In this document: piece after piece, positions 1 through 10,790 of the stretch
Numbering within the stretch: position 1 is the first letter of the stretch
Layout of the letters: each line of letters starts with the position of its first letter
NCBI RefSeq assembly: GCF_018991925.1
Contig: NW_024756966.1
Location: forward strand, 310,001 to 374,000
DNA length: 64,000 nucleotides
From: Homarus americanus
Lineage: Eukaryota > Arthropoda > Malacostraca > Decapoda > Nephropidae
Reading direction: 5' to 3'
Notes under the pieces: generated by a model
What the model saw: the letters and a program-made list of their open reading frames with translations, nothing else
Told to the model about the DNA's origin: nothing
Database searches by the model: none
Made by a program: the position numbers and the translations under genes

Positions 1-33
1 TAGGGTAGGTTAGTTTAGGTTAGGTTAGGTTAG
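1..33. repeat. Interstitial telomere-like (TTAGG)n
   Basis: Six or so slightly degenerate TTAGG units open the window. TTAGG is the ancestral arthropod telomere repeat. The array is too short and impure to be a chromosome end, and ordinary sequence follows it. Confidence 0.7.
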
Positions 34-195
34 AGGAATAATATATCATACCACATACCTGTATATCAACTCTACTTCCGGGTATTTTGTTTGTTGTTGA
101 AGATAAGATGTTGAACTGGATAATAAGAGCCTGTTGTATAGTGAGGTTGATAAGGTACCACAAAGTGTCTTATGAGATTAACTTTGAGTCCTGTA

Positions 196-197
<2 letters not shown>

Positions 198-249
<52 letters not shown>
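198..249. repeat. (GT)25 microsatellite
   Basis: Pure GT dinucleotide array. Open frames across it on both strands are artefacts. Confidence 0.97.
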
Positions 250-400
250 TGACGGTAAAGATTCAACTGCATCAAGGATATCAATAGCTAGATGAATTTA
301 AGTGGATTTTGAAGTCAGGCCAGTTTGACAGGGACAGTTAGTTATCATAGGGAACATACTGTGTGTTGGTTGGTGTTTTATTGTAGTAAACATACGGAAA

Positions 401-570
401 ATTAAACCGTATTATATTGTTACTTACATAATTATTTCAATGAGCATTAAACCGTATCATATTGTTACTTAATTATTTCAAGGAGCATTAAACCGTATCA
501 TATTGTTACTTAATTATTTCAAGGAGCATTAAAACGTATGATAGTGTTACTGAGTTAATTATTTCATGAT
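401..570. repeat. 41-bp minisatellite, about 4 copies
   Basis: The two central copies (446-486, 487-527) differ at one or no positions. The outer copies are diverged and carry small indels. Each copy has an ATTAAACCGTAT head and an AATTATTTCA tail. Confidence 0.9.
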
Positions 571-1031
571 TTAGTTTGCTAGAGTTGGTCTGTTTCGATG
601 CTTCAGTCAGTCCAATTTTTCATTCTTCATCTGTTTAATTTCTTGTATCTAAGTGTCATTTTGTTATCAGTCTTTATTCATTTATCTTCTTAACATGTCT
701 CCTTATCACCTGTCACGATGATTTGTTTGTGATGATAAATTGGCAGATGTTCCTCGACTTAAGATAGGCAGCTGACCGAGAGATCCTGAGGAACGACACT
801 GGCTCATATTCCCGGTGTTGTGAAGTCTCGAAGCCTCAATTAGTAGGAGGGAGGCTGATGACTCTTCTCGCAAGGTGTCACCGGCGGGGAGGAAATGAAT
901 TACGAGTGAAGGGAACTTAGCGTGTGGTTGACTGGAAAAGGAAGGAAGGAAAGAGAGTTTGTGGGAATGGTAAATAAAAAGGAAAACCAAGAAATGAGAA
1001 ATTAAAATGGAATTGAAGTTTACTGTCAAAG
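571..1031. other. Unique sequence, no gene seen
   Basis: AT-rich to about 720, then mixed sequence. I see no splice-bounded open frame and no RNA gene. Confidence 0.5.
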
Positions 1032-1032
1032 G

Positions 1033-1078
<46 letters not shown>

Positions 1079-1079
1079 A
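1032..1079. repeat. (TGA)n trinucleotide microsatellite
   Basis: About 15 TGA/GAT units. On the minus strand it reads as a serine or isoleucine run, an artefact. Confidence 0.95.
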
Positions 1080-2395
1080 GACACAGCCACCCAAACAAAG
1101 TCAAAGCACATTACTAGTTCTTTAATTCTTGGTCTCAATTTAGTAAAGGTGGTGGCGATAGGTTGAGGTGAAAGACTACTAATCTTATGTACTTTATGAG
1201 GCTATCAGTGACCAGTGTGGGGATAATTTTTTAAAGGTAATTTTTAGTGATAAGATAAGGTTAGCAAAATGTTTTACGAAAGAAAATTGCCAGCCTTTTG
1301 TTGACTTCGGGTGCAGGACAGGTTAAGCGAGGTGAGTTTGTTTGGTTTAGGTTAGTTGGGTTATCCTCGGTTAGATATCGATTGTAATTGCGAGAGAAAA
1401 TAATTACAATAAAATGTAAGATTATCTTCTTTAGGAAACGTAATTGCTCATTTAATGGCTATTGGTGGTAGCATGTGGTGAAGATTATTATGGTTAGATG
1501 GAATTAATCTCGACTTTTAAGTAAACGCATATAATGAGGCAGGTGCAGGATTTGGACTGAACACTTGGTAATGAACGCATCGTATAAGAGTTGAGTGATG
1601 ACAAAAGCAGCAGTCACAGGTAAGCGGGCCAGCGGGTACCTGGGTGGAGCAGTGTGAGGTGAGAATGATGGCTGGCTGGAGTTTGGAGTCGCCCATCAAT
1701 TGTCAGAACTTACGGCCATAGAACGTGTGTGTTGGGGTGTGGAACACGGTGCTGGACAAGTTGGCCCTGCCCGTGTTCCTGGTGGAGGGGCCGTGGTAGC
1801 TCGCCCTGGTGCTATAGTATGGTACTGGGCGGGGCTCACCTAGGCCACCCCGTCGGGCCTATATCATATTGATGACGTCCATATCTTTTGAGAATGTACA
1901 GTAGGGTTACTCAGCCGGCCCACGCACTCCTACACTCTGTTTAGTCTCGGGTGTATATGTATCATAGTGGCGGCTGTAGGGTGGGGGCGTATAGGGACCT
2001 AGGATGGGCGGCGTGGGCGTGACCAGACACAGTGCGGGCGGGAGGCATCTGTATCTGGTATGTTGCACTCCTGGGGTGTATCAGGCTGGTAGGGCGTGCC
2101 TTGTGTGGTAGGTTATACCTCACCCCCCACACATACACACTTCAGTATTTACCAGTGTGGAAAAGTGAAGTTGTCCTCATTGTTGTCCCTTCAGCTTCAC
2201 GAGACAGAATACCAGAAAATGATAACCTAACCTAACCAGAAAATGATAATGAATCCATAATGTATTCCAGGACTCGGGGTTATCGCTCACCAGTAACATC
2301 CCCCACTGAGGTCAACACCCAGTTTTATGTATCGCCCAGAATTGGCTCAGTGGGGGAAAGAACGTGTTATTGTGGAATACTAAAACCTGGAGACT
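1080..2395. other. Unique sequence with TTAGG traces
   Basis: Mostly non-repetitive. TTAGG-like pieces lie at about 1338-1376, and CCTAACCTAACC lies at 2223-2236. The stretch at 1700-1860 is GC-rich with a GGGCGGGGC box near 1829, but frames there close quickly. A donor-like CAG|GTAAGC at about 1620 has no convincing exon upstream. Confidence 0.4.
2300..2356. repeat. 11-bp perfect inverted repeat
   Basis: CCCCCACTGAG at 2300-2310 and its exact complement CTCAGTGGGGG at 2346-2356, with a 35-nt spacer. It could form a small stem-loop. No terminator or mobile-element context is visible. Confidence 0.8.
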
Positions 2396-2630
2396 TTACT
2401 GATGAATAATGAACCGACAGAAAGAAATGTTCAGGTATTTTTTTTTAATATTTTCAGTAAATAGAAAAGTTGTAATCGTTATTTCGTCCTTTTTCCAAAT
2501 TTTAGTGATGGTTCCTCCCCAAGTGTTGCCTTTAGCCCTGTTCCTGTGTCCCCTGACCGTCCTCTGCTCTTTGTTGAACGAGGCTGTATGGATGGAATAA
2601 TACAGAATTAATCCCTGGGTGAGCCTTTGT

Positions 2631-2712
2631 GCTACTCGTAACCAAGCGGTCGGGCAGCTATGAACAAGAATCCCCCGGCGTCTGCAGCAGAGGGTTGGAT
2701 CCCGTCCCTGGC
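2631..2712 (+). mobile_element. Possible degenerate tRNA-like (SINE head) sequence
   Basis: An A-box-like stretch (ACCAAGCGGTCGGGC) is followed about 48 bp later by GGGTTGGATCCCG. The latter matches a B box and T-arm with one change in the loop and one stem mismatch. The spacing suits a serine/leucine-type tRNA with a long variable arm. The acceptor stem does not pair, so this is at best a decayed tRNA-derived SINE head. It may be chance. Confidence 0.3.
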
Positions 2713-3094
2713 GTTTCCAATCCCTTAACAAAGATTCTGATCTTTCTTATTATAGAGTCGATTCGGCAAGCTTCCTGAATTCTGGCCAGGATTTTGTTGT
2801 CGCCAGATAATGAAAGTATGCAAGAAAAAAATCACCAGTAAAAATAGATTGGACAAGAAACACACATTACTGAGATTAGACGAATGATATTTTCTGACGG
2901 GTGGGGGGAGATGTCAATGGCTGCTGTAATAAAACTTGTGATTTACACGTTCCTCAGTCGAGACATAGACGGTCTTTACATCCTGGTCTTAAAGAAAGGA
3001 GATTAATAAAGAATGAGGGAGGTGTGAGGGATGAGGTGGGACGACACATTATGGGGGGTAGAGAGTAAATAAAGATGAGGCTGAAAAGAATATA

Positions 3095-3218
3095 AGGGAG
3101 GTGGGGAGGGAGAGAGAGGGAGATAGAGAAGAGGAGGGGAGTGAAGAGGGAGGGCAGAGTGAAGGGAGGGGGGCAGAGAGAAGAGGGAGAGAAGAGGAGG
3201 GAAGAGAGAAGAGGGAGG

Positions 3219-3249
<31 letters not shown>

Positions 3250-3400
3250 TGGGTCAGGAGGAGGAGATGCTGAATGAAAAAGTCCTATAAATGTGTCCTT
3301 CTTACGAAATGCACAAGTACAAAAGGACATGGAACTGAGAGGAGAAGAGAGAGAGAGAGAAAAAAAAGAGAGGAGGAGGGAGAATGGGCAGAGTGTGGGT
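3095..3400. repeat. Purine-rich tract with (GA)n
   Basis: Low-complexity GA/GGA sequence with a pure (AG) core at 3219-3244. The minus-strand Ser/Leu/Pro frame is an artefact. Confidence 0.9.
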
Positions 3401-3469
3401 TTGAATGGTTAGTCCGCCACCTGGTCACATGATGTCCTCCTTGCTCCATTTCGTAGGCGATTTCTTTGT

Positions 3470-3545
3470 CACCTTTCCCCCCCCCTCCTCCCCCTCCTTC
3501 TCCTCCCCCTTCTTCTTCGCCTCCTCCTTCTTCCCCTTCCCTGTT
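3470..3545. repeat. Pyrimidine-rich tract
   Basis: C/T-only run of CCT and TTC words. Confidence 0.9.
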
Positions 3546-4204
3546 TTTATCTTGTTATTCCCCTGTCTATGTGTACCAGAAGAAGGTGCAGTAGATGACA
3601 CTGAAGTTGATGCAATGGGCCATGGTTGAGGAGCTTTGAATGTATAAATGAACGGGTTTTTGAGCAAAGTTCTCTGAGGTCATTTTGATTTCGAGGACAA
3701 GGATGTAATAACTGCCTGGCCTTGGATAATAGAACCTGGTAGTAAAAATAAAGGTTCTGTGATTTATTAATAACCATATACTGAGTAGGTTCGCTTTTGT
3801 TAAGTTTATTGACCAAAAAAAAAAAAGGTCTCGAATCTTTAATCTCCATTTTGTTTGGGAGTTGTATGAATTGATTTTGATAATTGGCATAAATAAAGGT
3901 TGTGTAATAGATATGTAAGTTAGAGTAAATATAATTGGAATATATTGATGAAATATTAGCAGTTAGAGATAGTTTGGGGGCAGAGTGGTAGATTGTTATG
4001 TAATTCACGAATATAATTTTTTACTTTTGCTTATAGGTTATGTGGTGTGTCTGTATGAGTCTGTGTAAAATGTTTTGTAGTTCGTGTCTATAGTTTCTGT
4101 TTTGGTCATCCTGAGGTGAGGTGATATAAGACGCCCCTAACAGTATGACTCATAAGGCGTAGTAGTGGGGGGGGGCTTTGTGGTGGTGACGTCACTGAAG
4201 GAAA
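3546..4204. other. Unique AT-rich sequence
   Basis: Contains a poly(A) run near 3817. The overlapping minus-strand frames across 3547-4008 have AT-driven composition and no splice signals. I see no gene. Confidence 0.45.
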
Positions 4205-4725
4205 GGAGGATGTATGGTCTTCTGTCCTACACTTCCTCCTCCTCCTTGCCCTCCTTACCATCACCTACCTCCTCCTCCTGAAACTCACCTCCCTCTCCCC
4301 TTCCCCCTCCTCCCCCTTTACCTTTCCCCCTCCCCCCCACTTCTTTTAGTAAGACTTGGCTATACTGGCACAGAAACACTGAACAACACTGTGAGGACGT
4401 CTTGGTTTGATAAGTTGTGACGCGGATTAAAAAACTTAAACGTCACTATAATGTATGTATGTATGTATGTATGTATGTATGTATGTATTTATGTATTAAG
4501 TTGACTGATAATAGAAACAGATGGAGGTCACGTAAACTCAAGACTCCTCACCCCCTTCCCTTCACCCCTCCTTCCTCCTTTTCCCCTTACCCCTTCCTTC
4601 CTCTCACCTCCCCCCATTGCTTCTCACCCTCCCCTCGCTCCTTACCCCTCCCTCCTTTCACCGTTCATCCCGCCGCCTCCTCCTCTCACCCTTCCCTCCC
4701 CCCTCATCCCCCTCTCCTAGTTCTT
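4205..4725. repeat. Pyrimidine tracts flanking (ATGT)n
   Basis: Pyrimidine-rich sequence at 4205-4345 and 4545-4725, with a pure ATGT tetranucleotide array at about 4451-4496. A short mixed-sequence link lies between them. Confidence 0.9.
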
Positions 4726-4727
4726 CA

Positions 4728-4935
4728 TTAGACGCCAAGTCGCCGGCCAGCTTCAGTAACGACTATTTTATTACGCGTCCCAAGTTTAATTTTTGATGAC
4801 CAATTCAAAAGAAAGACAGCCATCTGGTGGTCACGTCAGAAACCCGCCAAATTACGCACTTTTTTACGCCTCTCGCCCCCGGGTGCTCCTATAGGCCAAC
4901 AGACCGCCACACTTTTGTTTACTTGTAAGGGTCGT
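4728..4935. promoter_or_regulatory. Candidate regulatory / conserved noncoding island
   Basis: A repeat-free block between low-complexity tracts. It carries TTTATTACGCG (Caudal/posterior-Hox-like), CCATCTGGTGG (E-box and partial CTCF-like match) and several CpGs. Frames on both strands are short. The assignment is inferred from composition and motif content only. Confidence 0.3.
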
Positions 4936-5560
4936 GGCCACTGTCGGATTCTCCAAGGTTCTTACGTTATGTTTTTCTCTTTTATCGGGAATAAGAGAAC
5001 GTAACGAGTGACAATAGACCGTCGCTGTAATACCAACGTCATATTGGGCAGCAGCTGTGTGCAGTAGGTTATACAGTACGTGAGGGGCTCTAGTACAGTA
5101 TCTCCAGTTTGGTGTAAAGATTTCCGTACGCTCGTTTGAGAATCTTGGCCTCAGGGGGGAGCTTGGTGCTGTGTTGGCGTGGACCGACCTTTGTAGAGTG
5201 TGTTATTTACCCTCAAGAAATTATGATAGTCTGGGGTTTGATGTTGAGTTTTTCTTGTAGAGAGAGAATTAGTAACACTTCTGGTTGTTTTTTTTCTGAT
5301 AAAGTTACAACAAAAGCAGCAGCAGCAGCGGTGGACCACAATTATAAGACGTGTTCTCTACAAGTTATATTTTTTCAACAGAGAATTATTAACGCTTCAG
5401 TTTTTAACCCTCACCAAAGTTGAACCTTTGTGATGGGGGGATATTACTAAGGTGTTCTCCACAGTTTAGTCTCACATGTACACAGTTCAAAAGTCGTCCA
5501 GGAAAATATCGAAGTTTTTTTCCACGTACTCATTACTGAAGAGTTTTGTTGTGTGTGTTG
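4936..5560. other. Unique sequence with short (AGC)n
   Basis: Frames at 5136-5423 run through a CAG/AGC run near 5313-5328 and lack splice signals. No gene supported. Confidence 0.4.
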
Positions 5561-5562
5561 AG

Positions 5563-5850
5563 GAGTGTCGGTGAGGCCTTGCGGCAGAGTTGGCAACACT
5601 GGGGGCAGGCCTGGCGCGTTCACCCGTGAACCTTCAAGAGTGATTGAAAATTTGGGAGCGCGGGAATTAGGCCCAAGGTGCTCCTTCTTATCAAAGGGTA
5701 AGTTAGTAACTGCTGGAGGAGGGGCTGTGGAGGGAAGCCTGAGGCCAAAGGTTACACTTCACGGGCGCCAAATCATCGCTCCTTATAATGAGTAAAAGGA
5801 ATAAATTGCACCTGGGTCTTGGTGAAAATTTTTCCTGGTAAAACCCTTCA
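5563..5850 (+). promoter_or_regulatory. GC-moderate island, possible exon or regulatory block
   Basis: Repeat-free. A plus frame (about 5565-5697, ending LGPRCSFLSKG) stops at a strong donor-like AAAGG|GTAAGT. The upstream acceptor is weak, so an exon is possible but unproven. The second half has TTATAATGAGTAAAAGG and resembles the noncoding islands elsewhere in the window. Confidence 0.2.
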
Positions 5851-5984
5851 CGTGAAAACTGCGATATTTCCAGGTATTACACAACACCTTTTGATTTGAC
5901 TCGGTTTGCCTTCAGTGAGTCTTGTTTGTTATTGTATTTATCACCTTTTTCGACGGATGTATCATAACAACCTCGACTCAGAGA

Positions 5985-6105
5985 TGATGAGGGTGATGGG
6001 GAGCGTGATGGGGCGGTGAGAAGGAGAAGGGGACCATGATGGGGTGGTGGGGAGGGTCAGGAAAGCGTGATGGGGTGGTGGGGAGGAGAAGGGGAGCGTG
6101 CTGGA
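5985..6105. repeat. G-rich minisatellite, about 33 bp x 3
   Basis: Imperfect copies built on GTGATGGGGTGGTGGGGAGG. Confidence 0.75.
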
Positions 6106-6319
6106 GGTCATATCTCAGGTGTAGAGCAACATAGTCACCTGTGTGGTGGTAGTCGATACCTCCATTTGTCATTGTGGGCGGCCTCTCCTGTTGGACAAGG
6201 TCAACCACCCTACACTCAACCCACACCCATATTCATGCCTACACACGCCCATAGTTAGTCACCCACGCCCATATTTACAGTGGTATTCACTCCCAGCCAA
6301 CCCGAATTCTCGCCCATCT

Positions 6320-6321
<2 letters not shown>

Positions 6322-6387
<66 letters not shown>
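6322..6387. repeat. (CA)33 microsatellite
   Basis: Pure CA array. Confidence 0.97.
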
Positions 6388-6388
<1 letters not shown>

Positions 6389-6559
6389 TAACTACCTCCC
6401 CTCGGCTATAGGCTCATGACCTTTGGCCCCAGATCGTTAAGTCCTCTATGTGCCTTGATCGACCTGCACGGCTCTAATGCCCTTCATCTCCTCTGTGTAA
6501 AATTCAGTTATATCAGTCTGGCATTATGAAGACCAGAGACATTCATTTGTTGGCACGAC

Positions 6560-6920
6560 TGGTACTGCCTCTAGCTCATGGTACCTGTCCTGGTTCCTGG
6601 TATCTTCTGTGGCTCTTTTGGTACTGTCTGTGAGTGTACTGGTACTGTCTGTGGACCCTGGTACCTCATTGCTTTCCGGTACTGTCGTTGGTTATCTTAG
6701 TTATCTTGGCTATCATCCTCCTCCCTCTTTAGATTCTTTCCTCCCCCTCCTCCTCTTCCTCCCTCCTTAGATTCCTCCTCCTCCCCCTCCTTAGTCTCTC
6801 TCCTCTGCCACTCCACCACTCTTCACCTTCTGCCCCTCCCACACCACTCATCCTCTTCTACTGTCCCTCCTCCCCCAACACTTAGTACCTCTCCTTCTGC
6901 ATCGTCGTCTTCCTAATCCC
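6560..6920. repeat. GGTACT-rich then pyrimidine-rich low-complexity DNA
   Basis: At 6570-6690 the words CTGGTAC and GGTACTGTC recur irregularly. From 6715 the plus strand is nearly all C/T with CCTCCT words. Confidence 0.7.
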
Positions 6921-6959
6921 TCTACTAAATAATCGAGTTAAAATATGGACTAAGGGAGG

Positions 6960-7000
6960 AGGAGGGGTGGGGTGGGGTTGGGTGGGGTGGGGTGGGGGCA
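6960..7000 (+). other. Strong G-quadruplex candidate
   Basis: At least seven runs of 3-5 Gs separated by single T or TT (GGGGTGGGGTGGGG pattern) sit within about 40 bp. Such short loops favour a stable quadruplex on the plus strand. Confidence 0.75.
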
Positions 7001-7683
7001 ATATGCTAATGGCGCGCCAGTGATCAGCTGTACCAACACATCGATGAGTTTGTGTATACTCCTTGGCCTGTGTCCTTCCTCACCACCTTGAGATATATAA
7101 GCCCTTGTCTTCACCTCCTCACTGCCCGGTGGATCCCCGTCTGGCACTGACGAAGGACTTAAGTCTGTAGGATACAATTTGTAGGATCTTGAGAATTGAA
7201 GTTGTTTGTGGGGGTTCATTGATGGTGGTGGTGTCTTGTTGGGATGTGTGTGTGTTAAGTGTAGGCTGGTGCTTGTTGAACTTCCTCAAATGGTTAGCTT
7301 AGAGGTCTTCAGTACCGTCCACGGGGTCGCCTGTCTGGTCACCCTTTCTCCCTACCACTCCAGGTGATGTCTGAACGGCCGACATTGATCGAGTTATAAG
7401 TCACAATTAAATTTATTGTACGATATAAATTCACACTGAAGAAGCCAATGGTCGATGTGGTCCCGGCCGTAACAAATTAGTTGGTAATCATATCATTAAA
7501 GCTATTATAGAATTAATGAAAGTAATAACACCCGAAGCAATGAATCATGCAATAAAATACAGAGGAATGGGAGGCAGCGATAATTCCCCGGAACAACACA
7601 ACTCATCCAGTACAAATATATCCCACATCAACGCCGTAATGTTGTATCGTCTCAAGATTTCACGATACTAATACACTTATCAT
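7001..7683. other. Unique sequence
   Basis: A TATATAAG at 7094-7101 has only a poor initiator match downstream. The part after 7380 is AT-rich and repeat-free. No supported gene. Confidence 0.4.
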
Positions 7684-7742
7684 TGTATATGTATATTATG
7701 TGTATATGTATATTATGTGTATATGTATATTATGTGTGTGTG
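7684..7742. repeat. 18-bp tandem repeat, 3 copies
   Basis: TATATGTATATTATGTGT repeated three times, ending in a short GT run. Confidence 0.9.
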
Positions 7743-8499
<757 letters not shown>

Positions 8500-8547
8500 T
8501 ATTGGTAACACACTGATCGTAAGTGAAGGTTGAGTGGTTGATGAATT

Positions 8548-8810
8548 GAGGGAAGTGAAGGCAGGTGAGGTAAATGAAGGAAGTGAGGGTAGGTGTAGGA
8601 AGTGATGGCAGGTTGAGGAAGTGAGGGCAGGTGGGGGAAGTGAGGGTAGGTGGGGGAAGTGAAGGCAGGTGGGGGAAGTGGGGGCAGGTGATGGAAGTAA
8701 GGGCAGGTGATGGAAGTGCAGGAAGTTGATGGAAGTGAGGACAGGTGAGGGAAGTGAGGGCAGGTGGGGGAAGTGAAGACAGGTGGGGGAAGTGAAGGAA
8801 GATGGGGGCA
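8548..8810. repeat. 18-bp purine-rich minisatellite, about 14 copies
   Basis: Unit close to GGAAGTGAGGGCAGGTGG with many point variants. Because 18 is divisible by 3, both minus-strand frames read as six-residue Pro/Leu/Ser/His repeats. These are artefacts, not proteins. Confidence 0.92.
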
Positions 8811-9450
8811 TTATACTGATCAAGATCTTTTGTCTTGTGCAACGAACGTCTCCCAACTCACCCGCACACCACACCACACTAGGCGAACAATGCATGGTGG
8901 CGGTGACGGTAAACCTTTCGTGAATTCTTGTGAGGTGGATAGACTTTAAGAGCAAATATATCGAGGCGTCGCATAGCCCGGGTGTGTGTGTCGCCGACCG
9001 CCTCAGGACTGCATACTAATGACCCCAGCGTGTCTCCCGCATGACTTATTGGCAGGGATCAGACCACGCCTGATTTGCATATTGTGTATTGGTGATTGAT
9101 TTAAGTTGATGTGGGAGAGGTCGTGAGATTGGCCGTATCGTTGCTCGGATTTTGAGGAGGAGGAGGAGGAGAATTGAAGAGAAGGAGGGAGAGAGGGGAA
9201 GGATGGAGGAAGGGAGGACGGGTGGGAAGGAGGGAGAGTAGGAATGTATAACATCTGCAGTGGAAATTTTTTAATATTCGAAAATGACAAATATGAAAAA
9301 AAAATAATGATAAAAGAACAATGATAATGTATAATAAATAGTAGTAGTTGTGATACTAGTGATAGGGAGAATGATAATAATAATACGTTAAAACAAAATA
9401 TATATCGTTATTTTACAAGGCGTTTTTATTAGACATGGGAGATAAATAGT
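8811..9450. other. Unique sequence with a purine tract
   Basis: Purine-rich at 9145-9240, AT-rich at 9270-9420. No gene seen. Confidence 0.45.
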
Positions 9451-9466
9451 ACACGCACGCACGTAT

Positions 9467-9509
<43 letters not shown>

Positions 9510-9510
9510 C
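9451..9510. repeat. (ACGC)n microsatellite
   Basis: About 14 ACGC units with one interruption (ACGTATGC). This tetranucleotide is CpG-bearing. Confidence 0.95.
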
Positions 9511-9680
9511 AGTGACATAAACGAGAATCATACATTATCATACAGACACAAAAATAGACCCAAACAATAGCGGAGTTGTGGAGGCTAAAGGTCCGGATTC
9601 TCAGAGGTACGAATATTAAGTTGTTTTTTCCCCCCGGCCGCTGATACAACCCAGCGTCCTGGCCCATTGAACATTGCACT

Positions 9681-9828
9681 CAAGATGGCGTCCACTTTTT
9701 CCTGAGACTCTACCTACCGTAATTGGAGCACACAAGATGGCGTCGATGTTTTCCTGAGACTCTACATGTAATTGGATGTGTTCTCTACCATAAATGGATG
9801 CTGCGTTCTCTACCGTAAATGGATGCGT
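9681..9828. repeat. Two nested direct duplications with YY1-like motifs
   Basis: A block of about 45 bp starting CAAGATGGCGTC occurs at 9681-9726 and 9733-9775. A second 24-25-bp block (TTCTCTACCGTAAATGGATG) occurs at 9780-9804 and 9805-9828. AAGATGGCG at 9682 and 9734 matches the YY1/Pho core. The region 9829-10151 is unique with CCCACGCC words near 10010-10075. Confidence 0.8.
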
Positions 9829-10149
9829 ACTCTTGTAGTTTAAGTAGAAAACAATAACATACAAAGCTCTGAGAATCCAAGTAGGGAGATTGTGGCCCCT
9901 GGTGAGACGGTGCCGAGGAGAGGCGACCGGATGTACACGTCTTGAGGGCAGACAAGATGAATTTCGCGCGTGAATCATACTTTATTTACGGTGGCTAGGG
10001 TACGATCCACCCACGCCCCCACCCACGCCCCCACCCACGCGCCCATCCCTCGCTCCCATCCCTCGCCCATCTCACCGTGAATAGATCTAGTTCAGCAAAA
10101 AATGACTCGAGTGTTCATCAGTTGTCGATCGAGTGTGTTTGTAAAAAAT

Positions 10150-10151
<2 letters not shown>

Positions 10152-10194
<43 letters not shown>
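10152..10194. repeat. (GA)n microsatellite
   Basis: Pure GA array of about 20 units. Confidence 0.96.
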
Positions 10195-10197
<3 letters not shown>

Positions 10198-10505
10198 GTT
10201 TGACTATTTAATATTTATTTAACTGAGGTTTTTATTATTAGACTCTACAATGTAACTAATATGGTTTAATCGACTCTTATTACCGTATCAAAAGGGAATG
10301 ATGAGACTTTATTGTAAACTTGAGTAAGATTTCGAGTAGCAATATGGACAAAAAGGAATGGAACCAGAGAGTGGGATGAGATATAGACCAGCGCAGTAGT
10401 TGAGATAGAAGGAGAGATGTGAAATAAATTGAAACTGAAAAAAAAAATTGAACTTGCACAGACTTGGAGATATAGTTGATAATTGTAGCGAGGCACTTGG
10501 GGGTT

Positions 10506-10790
10506 AGACACAGAGGCAGGACAGACAGACACAGAGGCAGGACAGACACAGAGGCAGGACAGACAGACACAGAGGCAGGACAGACAGACACAGAGGCAGA
10601 CAGACAGACACAGAGGCAGACAGACAGACACAGGCAGGACAGACAGACACAGAGGCAGGACAGACAGACACAGAGGCAGGACAGACACAGAGGCAGGACA
10701 GACAGACACAGAGGCAGGGCAGACACAGAGGCAGGACAGACAGACACAGAGGCAGGACAGACACAGAGGCAGGACAGACACAGAGGCAGG
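10506..10790. repeat. Minisatellite of 14-20-bp units
   Basis: About 16 copies of ACACAGAGGCAGGAC joined by GACAGACAG or GACAG linkers, giving long and short unit types. Four overlapping long open frames (plus and minus) come from this repeat and should be ignored. Confidence 0.93.

Noticed and set aside
1..33. True chromosome end
   Set aside because: Only about six impure TTAGG units followed directly by unique sequence. Similar islands occur internally.
1735..1800. Frame VWNTVLDKLALPVFLVEGPW in GC-rich DNA
   Set aside because: Only about 25 codons between two stops with no splice sites.
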